A DNA stretch of 64,000 nucleotides from Mastigias papua (Eukaryota; Cnidaria; Scyphozoa; Rhizostomeae; Mastigiidae): assembly GCA_964019165.1 (NCBI GenBank), contig OZ025270.1, positions 6,860,644-6,924,643 of the forward strand. The letters are read 5' to 3'. The notes beneath the pieces were generated by a model. The model was given only the letters and a program-made list of their open reading frames with translations. It had not been told where the DNA came from and made no database searches. Positions 1 through 11,819 of the stretch are shown here, piece by piece. The position numbers and the translations under genes are program-made. Each line of letters opens with the position of its first letter. Position 1 is the first letter of the stretch.

Positions 1-440
1 ACACATCGAAGACTATTACATTTTCGGCCCGGTACCCCTGGAGACAATGCACATATCCAATTTAAACGTTTCAAAGTCAACCTCTGATTTTATTTCATCA
101 TCAGACATTCCACTGACTGGCCGATGGGTAACTTTCATCATCACGAGCATGATTTTATCTTGAGGGGAATACATAGACGCCAAGCATATTGTAACTTATG
201 TTTTTGATGTTCATGGATTATGTTGCCATTTTGTAACCTGATGTTTTCAGTGCGTTTGCTATATTCTCAGTTTCGCAGTACCATTTTCCGCAAAATTTCA
301 GCTTTTTTGTATTACAACTGCTTTGGTTTTCATCAAGCGAGCCCCCGAATGAAGCAATTAAATGAATCTATGATAACCTCAATATAACGCCACACCCTCT
401 TCACCGCTAGAATTTTGTAGCGACATTGGATGTCGTTATA
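1..440. other. Noncoding stretch, nothing recognised
   Basis: No reading frame of note, RNA gene or structured repeat was seen in this AT-rich sequence. The right edge abuts a segment that is duplicated near 1.9 kb. Confidence 0.5.
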
Positions 441-444
441 ATGG

Positions 445-675
445 GGTTTGATTGTATGTATGTAATTTCTTGATAGTATAGCCAACCTGTCCCTACTGAT
501 GACAGCCGATTATGACAAGACAAACAGAGGTCCTAGCTCGACAATCTTGATATAACAGAGAGTGATAGTATCATCAAAATAAACCAAAGGTATTCTCGTA
601 CCTTTCTTCCGTTCGGAAATTAAAACAGCTCTAACTCGACATCTAATGTTTGACGGAATCCTGTTAAATATTTAC
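445..675. repeat. Segmental repeat copy A (empty SINE site)
   Basis: This segment matches 1925-2405 along its length. Shared landmarks, in order, are TTTCTTGAT, AACCTGTC, GATGACAGC, AGAGGTCCT, ATCATCAAAATAAACCAA, TTCCGT and ATCTAAT, with scattered substitutions. Copy A runs straight through the point where copy B is interrupted by a SINE, so it shows the pre-insertion state. The segment has no evident coding content and is probably part of an older dispersed repeat. Confidence 0.75.
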
Positions 676-1435
676 CGCTTAATCAATAGGACACTCATAT
701 CCGGTGTGGTTTTGGTGTGTCTCTGGAATGGCCTCATCTTAATGACCTGACCGCAACAATTAGTTTAATATTGGTTTGGGGATGAAGAGCTGAGAAGTTA
801 ATGGAATACGGCACTGTGTGTGTTTTACTGTCTGACAATACACACAATCTACTCACAAAATCAATGAACTTCCAAAGCAAATTCAGGAAAGTTTGCTGGA
901 GGTGGATTTACATGAATTGTTAGAGATAAAAATGCAAGGTTGTTTGATTGATTTACTATCACAAGATATATTTAAAAGTGCAATATCGAATGATGTTCTC
1001 AGGTGATGTAGGTTCAAACTAAAAGATAATGTGGTTCCCCGCAATTGCATGTACTTTGCCATCGTGGTATCAAAGTGTTTCCTAAGTATACCCTATAGAC
1101 GGATATGAATGTATGTCACACGTGTTGAACAGCTGCAAATAGTTCCAAAAGAAGAATTTAGAAATGACATGATCAGTTAGTAGATAAAGTAGAACAGGAA
1201 CTGAAAAAGTATTAGACAGAGTCATACAATAACAAACAAGCATATTCATCATTCAATCAATTGGATCGCCATTTGATATTTAGAAGGTTAAAACTAAAAT
1301 TAAGTTCTAAGGAACAATAAAAGTGCTATAATCACAGACGCAGCATGTTGTATCGATTGTCTGGATGAGTCATTAGACCCTGAAATTCCAAAGAACGAAC
1401 CTCTAAGAGTTGGACTAAGTCATTATTACCAGGAG

Positions 1436-1706
1436 TTTGGGAAATGAGCGAGTGGCCAAGTGGTCAGAGCTCTTGACCGCTGAGCGAAACATTGATGGTT
1501 CAAGCTGAATCCTCGGGTCGTAGTTTGGATACTCGCTCACTAACCACCCAGCAGCAAACGGGCACCTGGTGGCAACAATGGGGAAGTGAAAGGCGGCGAG
1601 GAACGGAAACTGGCCACCCTACCTCAATATGCCGATGGCTCAGGATAAATGTCGCCTCTAACGGGCACTTCCCAACGTACGGAATCGTACTGGGGACTCG
1701 CCCGTT
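1436..1706 (+). mobile_element. tRNA-derived SINE, copy 1, with 10-bp target-site duplication
   Basis: The head has an internal RNA polymerase III promoter layout: an A-box-like TGGCCAAGTGGTCAGAGC at 1453-1470 and a B-box-like GGTTCAAGC at 1497-1505, as in a tRNA-derived (Leu/Ser-like) SINE. The body contains AGGCGGCGAGGAACGG, a GGCCACCCTACCTCA block and CGTACGGAATCGTAC. It is flanked by a perfect direct repeat TTACCAGGAG (1426-1435 and 1707-1716), which marks retroposition. A full second copy lies inverted at 2017-2272 and 3' fragments at 20452 and 47033. It should be moved by a partner LINE, not identified here. The 85-codon reading frame inside is incidental. Confidence 0.88.
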
Positions 1707-1924
1707 TTACCAGGAGGCTAGAATATACTCCTATCGTTATTGGTTCTAGGGGGCTCATACACCAGAGATAATTACAATACAAGTATTATCATCATAGACG
1801 TAGCAATGCCCTTATAATTTGTGTATTTAGTTTATTTTTTGAGGGGCTTTCGTTCATAGCTCTACCAAACATTAAACAAATCTAGAAAAGCTACTGCTTC
1901 CTACGAATTTGTTCAATAAGTACC

Positions 1925-2405
1925 CCTTTGTGTGTATGTTATTTCTTGATGGCATAGCTAACCTGTCACTACTGACGATGACAGCTGATTATGTCAAGGC
2001 AAATAGAGGTCCTGTAAAGGTAAAGGTAAAGGTGAGTCCCATGTACGATTCCGTACGATGGGGAGTGCCCGTTAGAGGGACACTTATCCTGAGCCGCCGG
2101 CATAGTGAGGTAGGGTGGCCAGTTCCTTTCCTCGCCGCCTTTAACTTCCCTAGTTTTGCCACCAGGTACCCATTTGCTGCTGGGTGAACAGTGGGCGAGC
2201 ACCTCAACTATGATCCGAGGGTAAGCTAGAACCATTGATGTTTTGCTCAGCAGTCAAGCGCTCTAACAACTTGGTCCTGTAGCTTGACATAATAGGCAAT
2301 GATGATATCATCAAAATAAACCAAGAGATATTCACGTGCATCTCTTCCGTACAGAATATAAAATAGCCCTGACCTGGCATCTAATATTTGACGAATTCCT
2401 TTTCA
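1925..2405. repeat. Segmental repeat copy B (filled SINE site)
   Basis: This is the paralogue of 445-675. It is split by the SINE at 2017-2272, and the two halves together match copy A. The match fades around AATTCCTTTTCAATAT on the right and near GTGTGTATGT on the left. Confidence 0.75.
2017..2272 (-). mobile_element. tRNA-derived SINE, copy 2, minus strand, with 9-bp target-site duplication
   Basis: Read on the minus strand this is the same SINE as at 1436-1706: A-box-like CCAAGTTGTTAGAGC, the ATCAATGGTTCTAGC B-box region, the GGCGGCGAGGAA block and CGTACGGAATCGTAC. It ends in a short TTTACC simple-repeat tail, visible on the plus strand as AAAGGT repeats at 2015-2032. Direct repeats GGTCCTGTA flank it at 2008-2016 and 2273-2281. 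The uninterrupted target is preserved at 445-675. The first few head bases are missing relative to copy 1. Confidence 0.9.
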
Positions 2406-2409
2406 ATAT

Positions 2410-4185
2410 ATGTCACTTTCCTTATTATGTAGCGTTATGCTATACCTATTTAATTGTAGGTTTTCTTTTGTGCGTAAGGCCATAGGGTAGTCAGTCTTTG
2501 CTTCACTTGGTAACGTCTTAGTAGTATTGTACAGTAGTTTCAAGAATTGTGACATGTACTTTGTATTCTTATATTTTTGCACTTTTATGGTATATAAGAA
2601 AGTGATGGTAAAACGAGAAGCCATCTTGGAAGTGTACTCATGGAAGGTCCCGAATAAGCGTCTTCCCCGCTTATTTTCTTCGTAAGAAATTTCCGACCCC
2701 TGCTCTTATCAGGACCCCTGCTTATTAAATTTTTATGCTTTCCTAGACAAGCCTGCAAAAATTGAGTTACTGAGTTTGAATTCCCATAATAAAGATGTGT
2801 AAAGAGTACTTAAGTTTGCAAATGTTGTAGTCATGACCATGAAAACAGATTGGTACCAATTTAGACCAAAGTCTAAACCGCCTACTCTCCGATCCCCCGC
2901 TTATTTCATTTTAAGAATTTTCCAACCCTCCCATGCTTACTATGAAACTCCGCTTATTTGGTACCAAAGAGTAGGCTTGTGCTTCTACTGGTATGGGAAC
3001 ACAAAATTCTAAAAACAGCAATTAAACGGGAACAAGCACTCTGTCAAACCGATGATATCAATGTGTAAGTGATTAACTGATCCAAGTTGTCAGCATATTG
3101 AAAGAGGGGTCTGATTCAAACAAATCATTTTCCATTAAAATGAAAGAAATATTCTGATGAGAAACAAAATCGCGAGATTTACTATTGCTAAGTGCCAAAG
3201 CTGTTTTTGAAGGGATTTTTAACTGGCTGATCAAAATTATAACAAATCGAGGGAACTTACTATTGCGGATAGAACATTTAGATAATTTTCGAGGCAATTT
3301 AATTTCAAGGATCATGGGATTTCAACAGGATGATTATTAAAGTTAAACACTGGGTAGATTAAAGTAGTTTTGTTCTTTTTGCTTGCATTAAAAATTCTTG
3401 TACAAAATCCCTTGCATAGATGTATGGAAAGAAGAAATAGTTTTGCACAAACTGTTACTTATCGCTATCTACCATAGCCATCTTGAACAATAGCTTGATA
3501 ATACAAAGGCCGCTATTTGGTCATCAATAACTTCTAGTAACGTGATCTGCATTTCTACTCTTATCTCCATTTCTCTTATTCTGATCCACTACCGTCTACT
3601 CTTTCTTGTTCATGTAAATTTCTCTTGAGCACTTAGGTGAGGTTAATTGCCGTTAGGCTAAAACATCTTGGACATCCCTGACGAAAGCTTGTATATAGAA
3701 ATACACTTGTGTTTTGAAAAGTTCTGCTAAAAATGTCTTGTTACCTTTTCTATGATATCTGCTGTATACAAGTGATATATTGGGGTATGTAAATGACTAT
3801 TGTGTTTGCACAAGAATGGGAACAATGAAACTCATTTCGAATCAAATTCATTTAGGCCTTTTGTGGTGAAGCCGCGTTACCAATGAGCAGAATTCCACAA
3901 ATATACACAATTTTTTGTCAATATACAATATGTACACAAACAGCTTTTCTAAAACCTGCTATAGCCAACTTTAACTATATACAATTTCCAATACTTTCAA
4001 ATCTATCACTATCTTCAAGCGTCAGTCTCCTTACGTTCTTTGTCTCTCTTCTCTCCTCTCACGTGACTAACTACTCAGTACCCAGTCCTAACACATCTCC
4101 ACACTTTCATGCTGGCACGAGTATTTAATTTTGGGCAGAAAGGAAATTTAATCTAATGATCTCTCCAACGCGTAGATTCTTGTTT
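2410..4185. other. Noncoding stretch
   Basis: No gene was recognised. Between 2650 and 2950 the motif CCCCGCTTATTT or CCGCTTATTT recurs several times, suggesting a diverged repeat. The reading frames present are short and have no coding character. Confidence 0.4.
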
Positions 4186-4188
4186 CAG

Positions 4189-4506
4189 ATAACGACCGAA
4201 AGGTGAACCGAAATATATAGCCAGATGCGGGTACACGTGATATGATGAATAATGCGTCTATTTGGCCCTATGATTGGCCAACTAGCACCTATTCACCATT
4301 GTGAATGGTGAATGGTGAACCAATGGTGAATGGTGAACCAATGGTGAATGGTGAACCAATGGTGAATGGTGAACCAATGGTGAATAGGTGCTAATTGGCC
4401 AATCATAGGGCCAAATAGACGCATTATTCATCATATCACGTGCACCCGCATCTGGCTATATATTTCGGTTCACCTTTCGGTCGTTATCCGACGTGTCATA
4501 CTCTGA
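4189..4506. mobile_element. Foldback (MITE-like) element with long inverted arms, copy 1
   Basis: The left arm begins ATAACGACCGAAAGG and continues through TGAACCGAAATATATAGCC, ATGATGAATAATGCGTC and TTGGCCCTATGATTGGCC. The right arm is its reverse complement, ending CCTTTCGGTCGTTAT at 4487 and continuing CCGACGTGTCATACTCTGA. The arms exceed 100 bp and enclose an 18-bp tandem repeat. A second, shorter member at 62885-63031 shares the outer arm and the TCAGAGTATGAAACG end. There is no coding capacity. Class is unknown; the termini do not match a superfamily I can name with confidence. Confidence 0.85.
4304..4385. repeat. 18-bp minisatellite, about 4.5 copies
   Basis: The unit AATGGTGAATGGTGAACC repeats perfectly at 4304, 4322, 4340 and 4358, with a partial fifth copy. 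It forms the central loop of the foldback element, and its own subunit GAATGGT recurs. Confidence 0.92.
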
Positions 4507-4739
4507 CGAGTGTTGGATGAAAAAAGCTTTCAGTATGTTAAAAGAATGTTTCCGCTTTTTCGTGCTATAGTGAAGTTCTGTAGTACCAACAGACTTTTCA
4601 CGTATTCTTGATTCAATTTCGTCAACATTAACTACATTTGGTCAATATTCATATTGATCCTGTCAAATCACAAATTTTAATGAATTCTTTCATCTGCTTA
4701 CAAGTTCACAATTTAATTATTGCCCACTAATATGGATGT

Positions 4740-5330
4740 TTAACGATAGGGCAACTAATACAGAACTAAACCGTACTTTTGAACACGCACTACTGCTGGT
4801 ATGCAAAAGACAGTGAATCAAAGCTAGAAAAACTGAAAGAAAAATATGTGACCATTCATCAGCACAATCTGATGAAATTGTTGAAATTTTCAAAGTAAAA
4901 ATAATCTAAATCAAACATTTGTGAAAAACACATTTACTGAGAGAGATATCGATTACAGTTTTAGAAGTAATAATCAGTTACAATTACCGAATGTCAAGAC
5001 AGCAAAATATAGCATTGAAAATATCCAGTACATAGGTCACAATTCATGAGCCTCACTACCGGCAAAAATTAATGACTCTGACGCACTAACTAATTTCAAA
5101 CAGAAAATAAAATCAGGGAAAGAAGTACTTGCAACTGCAGACTGTGCAAAGTTTGTATTACTGGACTAGGGTTTTATAGTTGTACTTTTTTCTCGTAAAG
5201 AAAATTGTATAATAGATCTTTTTGTTATTGCTTATACTTCGTTGCTATTAATTAGCTTGCTAGCTATATTTGTACGTGTATGCCTACATTAAAGTAATTG
5301 TATAAAAATAAATAAAATAAATACAGTCAT
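4740..5330 (+). pseudogene. Non-LTR retrotransposon relic (C-terminal end of RT protein and 3' UTR)
   Basis: Broken plus-strand frames around 4850-5165 show the tail typical of animal LINE reverse-transcriptase proteins: a motif like IHQHNLMKLLKF, then YSFRSNNQLQLP, then TAKYSIENIQYIG, LPAKINDSDALTNFKQKI and a Cys-containing ADCAKFVLLD end. Stops and frame changes interrupt it. An AT-rich 3' segment follows and ends in an AAATAAAT-type short repeat near 5310-5330, consistent with a LINE 3' terminus. The 5' part of the element is absent. The exact clade (L2/CR1-like is likely) is inferred from motif order only. Confidence 0.65.
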
Positions 5331-5334
5331 CAAT

Positions 5335-6615
5335 CCAGAGGAAATAAACGTCATTTCAGATGAAACTAAAAGTAACTACGGCCAAAAGGAATGAAAATAC
5401 CAAAGGAGAGGCAATGACACATCCAAGGAAGAGATGAAGTTCATGAACTTATCAGACCACATTGACATGACTTAATTTAGTTCATACTATTTATAAAATG
5501 CAAAAAAATCAGTGTACAGTGTACACTTATTTAAAATGTTTCCTATTGCGAACATAACCTCACAATAAAATAAACTAGTAACCAAAACATAAATTAATCT
5601 GGAAACATATAAACGTCATATGTGAATGCATGTTATTTTCTATTTTATAAGAAAGTAGTTTATAAGAAGGTAGCAATCGACCGCTCAAAGAGTTAAGACA
5701 GTTCAGTACTGGATTTTTGAGGCCTAATAAAGTCATTAAGTCAATATACATTAAAAATTCCAGTTTTTCGCGTTAAGCCCACCATCTATGTTGCTTGATT
5801 TATATTTGTTCGCTGTGTTTATCTATCTACTCCAGTGTTATGATTGTGAAATACCAGCCACCCTGCGTAATGTGTGACATCGTAGTGGTAAACAATCTCA
5901 GATATTTTTACTAAGAAAGTCGTATGATTGCTTTATCACTAAAATCTCAAAAAAGCTCAGAAAGTTTCAGTTCAGAAACAAAAGCAAATTATTGCACGAA
6001 AATCTTGTAACTACAAGAAACGGTAAATGAGAGACGTTCACATAAATCATTCAATTTGCAGTCTTTTTAACGGTTTTATGTGGTGATGGGTTAGCATCTC
6101 TGCAATCAGATCATTCCATAGTGTGCACACCATGTTGGGTTGGGATAAAGAGAATCGTCGTATAGCACGTCGCCAAAAAGCTAGCACTAATTAATTTGAC
6201 GCTGTATATGAAGCTGCGACCTAATCCTTTTCATATCATCGCCCTGTTGCTTGTGCGTCTACCGTCAGCATATTTCGAAAACACATAGATTGCTTCCTCG
6301 CATTGCGAACATGATGAGTTCTGTACTATTTGTCATGGGCAAGGATCATTGTAGTTACAAGATTTATTTGCACAGTAAATTATCGCCGCTGTAGAATCAC
6401 GGGACCTTTTTCTATTTATGTCGAGATTGGTTTTCTTGCTTTCAATAAATTTTCACGACTACACAAATTGGGGACTTCTCTGGAGTTTTGACCTGCTGAG
6501 AGGATTAGAGCAGATACTCCAACACATAGGAAATAAATAAAGATTTCCCTAACTTTGGATGCGCTCTTTTGACTATCCACAGATTTACCCATGCAAACTT
6601 CTAACTCAGTTTTAA
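5335..6615. other. Noncoding stretch
   Basis: Nothing recognised; only short reading frames without motifs. Confidence 0.4.
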
Positions 6616-6621
6616 ACATTT

Positions 6622-6815
6622 CCATACGTTGAGAGCTAGACCATGGATAGGTGGATAGATTTTTAAACTATACACGAAAGTTACATCTCCATACAGCGAG
6701 AGCTAGTCTCTAGATAGATGGATAGAGTTTTAGACAATAAACGAAAATTTCATTTCCATCGGTGATAGCTAGACCCTGTTTATAGATGGATAGGCTTTTA
6801 GATTATACACAAAAG
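6622..6815. repeat. 67-bp tandem repeat, about 2.9 diverged copies
   Basis: Units start at 6622, 6689 and 6756, each with CCAT...GAGAGCTAG (or GATAGCTAG), then GATAGATGGATAG (or GATAGGTGGATAG), then a TTTTAGA...ACGAAA segment. The spacing is exactly 67 bases both times, although the copies have diverged. Confidence 0.85.
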
Positions 6816-6819
6816 CTTC

Positions 6820-9800
6820 TTGTCAATTAGGTGTTACTAGGCATTGTTCATTCACTTATCTCTTTTGGTTTAGATTGCAGGGATGATTGGTGCTGTAGTA
6901 GCTACCTAAAATCAATACCACCATATCGTATTCAAACTTGACAACTAGGCTACATAAGACTGAACTGTGTGAAACTGAAAGGGCATCACTATGAAACAAG
7001 GAAGTTATCATTTCTGTGATGGGGACATATTCAAGGGGGTTTATTGTCAATTTGTAGTGCTAGCACGAGGGTTTCTTTGATAGGGGTTTTCTTGAGTGGG
7101 GGGAGGGGGAGGGAAATTCGCAGATTTACAGTATACAACAACAGACGAAGATAAATCAAGCAAGTCAATTCGATGTCAATAACAATGATTGATTCTGATT
7201 GACTGTTATTTGCTGATAAGACCTTGTTGACGTTGAAAGCGGGCTGGAAACTGAGGGCCTGCTGTTCATCTCCAGTTACCAAATCAACAAGAGGTAATTG
7301 AACGGATCTGTATGACGGATATCACAAGTAGAAAAGAAAATTTAGAAAGCTACCTTGTTCACGTGATCTTATTGATTCGCGCAGTAGTGACATCTTGTGG
7401 TTTCTCACTTCGTCACAAAGACGGAGCTCTTAAAGCGTGCTGTGAGACTAACTACACTGATATTCTGTGCCCTCTCCGAATTCCCATACGCACATTGAAG
7501 TGAAAGAGGATCGAATATGGAGATTGGAATACCACCACCGCTCATTGATATCAACAGACTTCAAGGGGGCGATAAAGGTAGTGATATTATACGAGTTTAA
7601 TCAACAACTTTATTCGTCTGATGTTAATATTCAGGTAACTGTATTCAGGTTAGAATTCGAAGGATGACGTATGACGTATGCTAATACTATTGCTGTAAGT
7701 ATATACACTTGCCCGGAAAAAGCACGCTGTAAAGTGCTTATAATAGACGAGTTATTTGTTAGTACTCAGTGGATAAAGTTATAGAATTATGCAGAGTTTT
7801 CTAGTTTGAGTAGCAGAGATGCCTCTTTGTCGCGAGTTACTTTGACCGCCCATCACAAATCTTATAAGCTGCTAGTTGGTAGTACTTGAGCTTTTGTCGA
7901 GGAATCGTTGGTCAACCGACGGGGGATACCGCAAGAGCTTATCAGGCGTTTTTCATAGTAGAATCTTGTTTTGACAAGGTATTGAAATCTCTCAATCTTT
8001 CTTCGTGTTTTCAGTATGAAAACTGTGATGCTCGACGACAGCCATCTTACCACGTTCTTCGCAAAACGTTTACTAACAGACATTGCTAATCGTAACAGGA
8101 AAGCACATTTTTCGACACTGGTAGACAGGCAGGCATTCAAGAAGCATTGTACAGAAATAATAAATTAGTACAGGAAATATAGACCTGTACAAATAAGAAC
8201 AAGAAGATTAGTAACTTACGCTAAAGTGGAATGTTAAATGTGGCTTTTATGATCTATGAACGTCCTAGGTCTCTAAAAATCCCAGAAAGTTTGAATGTGC
8301 ATTTAACCAGTGTTTTGGTTTAGGGCTATGTTCGGTATTGTTTTACAGGTACATCAAAGGGTGCCCTGCGATACGAGTAATCAGGTATTGTAGTGTTGGA
8401 CCCGTACAATGTTAGCTAAATTTGATAGTTTTAGTAATTTGATATATACTTCCAGGATTAGTCTAATTGACGGCGGCCCTAAACCAGAACCCTTCCTTTT
8501 GTTAAGGCGGCAGTGCACAAAACTATGAATGAAAATTTAGGAATGATTTTAACAAATTATCCTTACCGCGCCAAATATGGATAACGTATGTGCTAAACAG
8601 AAGTTCTTACCTTCCCTGGTATGAATATGCAACGATAGCGTTGGAATTCTGCTGCGTTCAAACGTTATGCTCTTTTGTGGGTGGGCCTAATGCACGTTTC
8701 ATGTTGTCCATTCCACGGTTTGCTACTAATCTGTACACTTTGATAAGTCAGGGGGTAAGTACCACAGAAATTGCAGCGAAAAAGCAAAATGTAGTTTCTA
8801 TCCGGGTCAGGTCTCGACTAAGGATTTTGGTCAGGGTTAGGGTTTGGTACTATTAGATCAGGGTTGCGGCTCCGGTCAATCAGATAGTATGTACGGGAAA
8901 TTTCAAAAAGTTTGACCCCTTTTCTGTGAAAGCGTGCAGCTTTCTGGATTACCCCCTTACTTGCGCACTTACTCTTACAGTTTTACTCTCCTTCCTCCAT
9001 TTTTCCGTAATGCGTTCGACGATTTCAGTGCCATTTAAATGACTAGTGTTGTCAGGATGGGATTCGGATTTTTATATATATTGTCTCTGTAAATCGTCCC
9101 GTTGAGAATGCATGAATTGATAGCAAAAAATTTTCATTCGGTCCTCTTCCATTTAAGCAAAGCAGATAGTACACTTTTTGTATGAGAACCAGTAAAATTT
9201 GAGGCTCAGGCTAGCTGTTCTTAATTTTCCAAAATGTTGAGGCTGAATTGGTCTTAATTCGTTCCTAACTTATTGGGATTTAGACAATGTAGACAATAGA
9301 CAATATACAAGAGGTCTTTGGATGTTTATGAAACAGGTATTATTTTCAATAACATTAGCAGAAGACAAAGAATATATATTCTTACAGATGTATAATCTTT
9401 GCTAAAAGTCTTGGTACATATGAAAATTTTTCGTATTTTGGACGTAAACGCTTTTTTCACAAATGAAGCGAACTGTCTGCTTTAAGTCTGGATGATGCTT
9501 AATATTTTGTCAAACCCAGCCTGAAACTTATCCTGGATGTTTCTTAAAAGCCCTCAAGATGAACCAGGAATTCAGTGTTTTCAATTTCTTTTATGAACCT
9601 AACTCTTATTGCTACAGTGTGCGGACAATGAATTATCGTCAATCATGAGTTTGTTTTCAGTTAAACAAGAAGGCTTCTTGTAAAAGCAGTCTGTTCAAAT
9701 TTAGTTTTTGAAGTTCAGCCAGTTTATGCTTCTTAAATGTTTCCTATTTTTCCCTGATTTACTCCTCGTATTCCGTATTTCCTTTTTTCCTATGAAAAAA

Positions 9801-11570
9801 GAGTATTTTGCTTTGGAGCATTAGCTTCGAGTTGAGCTGTGGTATCAGAATAAATGAGAATATTGAATTGAATTACAACTGTAGAATGCAAGAAAACTGT
9901 CACATGCTCTTTGATACGTAAGAAATTGTTACCCTGATGATTCGATTAAGTCTTCTCCTTTTGATTAGCCCCCTCGTATAAGCCCCCTCCCCAATATCAT
10001 GTCTGACAATTGAGGCCCACTTTCGAATAAGTCCAGGGTACTCTCCCCGGTTCAGCATAACGCTGGGTAAAAGCAGCTAAAATAAAAAAACTCCAGGTAT
10101 CGGTGTGTTCATTTTTTCTTGTACTTGATGAGAATAACTCAGCAGCTTTCTCCTCCTTGATACCATCTCTATTTACATTTAGATCAAAGTATTCTAGACT
10201 ACTTGTCTTCTTTACCAGCATCCTGTAAGGAATATTCGATATTCTTTCACTTGTCGTCAAAGCGTGTTATTTCGCTGGAACCATTAATCCATGATATCAC
10301 TTTCTTTTATCGCTGATTTTCCCCTTTATTGCATATTTGGGGGCTTCACATTCGTCTGTAAGGAAAACACCAAAAGACCTCGACCTCAGGACCGGTAGAT
10401 TTACTGAGATACCCCTCGAATATGCCCCGTTTGTACTCAAACGTAGACATTTAGATGAATTCCTCCTTCCTTTCCCCCATTTGTGCTTGGGTGTTGTGGA
10501 GGAGGACTTGAAAGCTCTTAGCCCCCTATGTAGCAATGAAGAGAGGTTTTTAAGGGAGGGGAGCTCAACTACCCTTCCAATAAGCGTTTGTTTGTTTGGC
10601 GAATTTCTAGCTTGGCAGTATGAAACAACTCTTTTCTGCAGTTTCATATCCTTTTAAATACCGAACAATCGGGGGTGGGGGAGATGAAGAGTTGAAAAAT
10701 GCTCTGAAGAGTATTAATTTGGGACTGGAACAAATAGGGTGGGTTGGACAATAGAGCTCATGGATATTGCAAGGAATAACTTAGGGAGATTGACTACTCA
10801 TTAACTATAAATAAAAGTCAAGGTAACTAACGTTATAGTCATAGTGTAAATTAGAAAAATTTATATGAAGAAGCAGCAGAAGATGAACCAGAATGCCTTG
10901 AGATGAAAGGCGAACTACATGTGAATGTCCTTTCGATGCGAGCGGTCTTTATATCAGATAGATATATCCGATAGAGAGTAACTTCATTGTGATGGATGTG
11001 ATCTTTGACAAACCTTACAATAACTAAATAACTAAATACAGATGTCGGCGCGGCTAGGAGAATTATGTCCCTGCTATTGAACCATGAGGAGTGATCTCGA
11101 TGCGCTTCTTCTCCTCTCTCCTCTCTCTATCTATACTGGAGGCTATATATGCATGTATTACATGTACAACAATAAACAGTGTGACAACATTAAGAAGCAA
11201 TCTTACACCTAACCCGGAACCTAAATAATGAACGTAAATGACAGGTGATTACTCAACAGCATAATGGCAATACTTATGTGATTCACTCATACAACTCTAC
11301 GATTCATCTTAACACTTAGGTCTTAATCTGTATCTCTTGCGTCACAACTCTACAATAAACGGTGCTGAATGCTAAATATAGCCTGAAAACAACCATGATT
11401 CTGTTGGTTCATATCCTCTTGAGCTGCTGACGTTACGTGTAGACAAACAAACGTACCAAAATAGATACAAGTGCTTCTACAAGACACTTGAAATCTAGCC
11501 TAATCGTATTATGATGGTTCTATTAAATGTGAAGGAAATACAATAATGTTTTTCATTTTCCACAATATTC
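6820..11570. other. Long noncoding stretch
   Basis: No gene could be supported. The overlapping open frames on both strands at 10297-10657 lack recognisable motifs. AAGCCCCCTC-type sequence at 9970-9995 resembles low-complexity dispersed repeats. CRE-like TGACGTATGACGTATG at 7667 is a chance-level observation. Confidence 0.4.
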
Positions 11571-11574
11571 TTAC

Positions 11575-11815
11575 TTTTCTTCCTTCATCATTTGATATTT
11601 TTCTAGCTTTTTTATCTCCTTACTTTTAACTCTTTTATCTTCTGGAATTGCTGTATCAATTGTCTTTGCTTCCTTCGTTCTTTTCTCAGTTAGTACAACG
11701 TCAGGTTTCCTTGCCTATATCATAAAGTCCTAGTAAATCATATTGTCCTTTTTTCCATTACACACACTGGCTTGTGTTCGTAAAACTTGTCATGTGACTC
11801 TGTTACCGCCTCTTG
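11575..11815 (-). pseudogene. Retroelement relic: C-terminal endonuclease-like domain
   Basis: On the minus strand, from about 11815 down, a decayed frame reads FYEHKPVCVMEKKDN, then after two stops ARKPDVVLTEK, then KTIDTAIPEDKRVKSKE, IKKLEKYQMMKEEK and a stop. This order (H-x-P, then a [RK]PD motif, then ID-x-A-x-P and E-K-x-x-K-Y) is the tail I associate with reverse-transcriptase proteins of invertebrate mobile elements, where it resembles a restriction-like nuclease core with the PD...D...K arrangement. No RT domain is visible upstream, so this is a truncated fossil. The family assignment comes from motif recognition without a search. Confidence 0.6.
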
Positions 11816-11819
11816 ACAA

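Noticed and set aside
4200..4480. CRISPR-like repeat array
   Set aside because: The 18-bp units are contiguous without spacers and sit in the loop of a eukaryotic foldback element.
8800..8850. Telomere-like GGTTAGGG sequence
   Set aside because: A single TCAGGGTTAGGGTTTGG is too short to be more than chance.
10297..10657. Overlapping 116- and 106-codon frames on opposite strands
   Set aside because: Both strands are open over the same bases, with no motif, splice context or recognised similarity.
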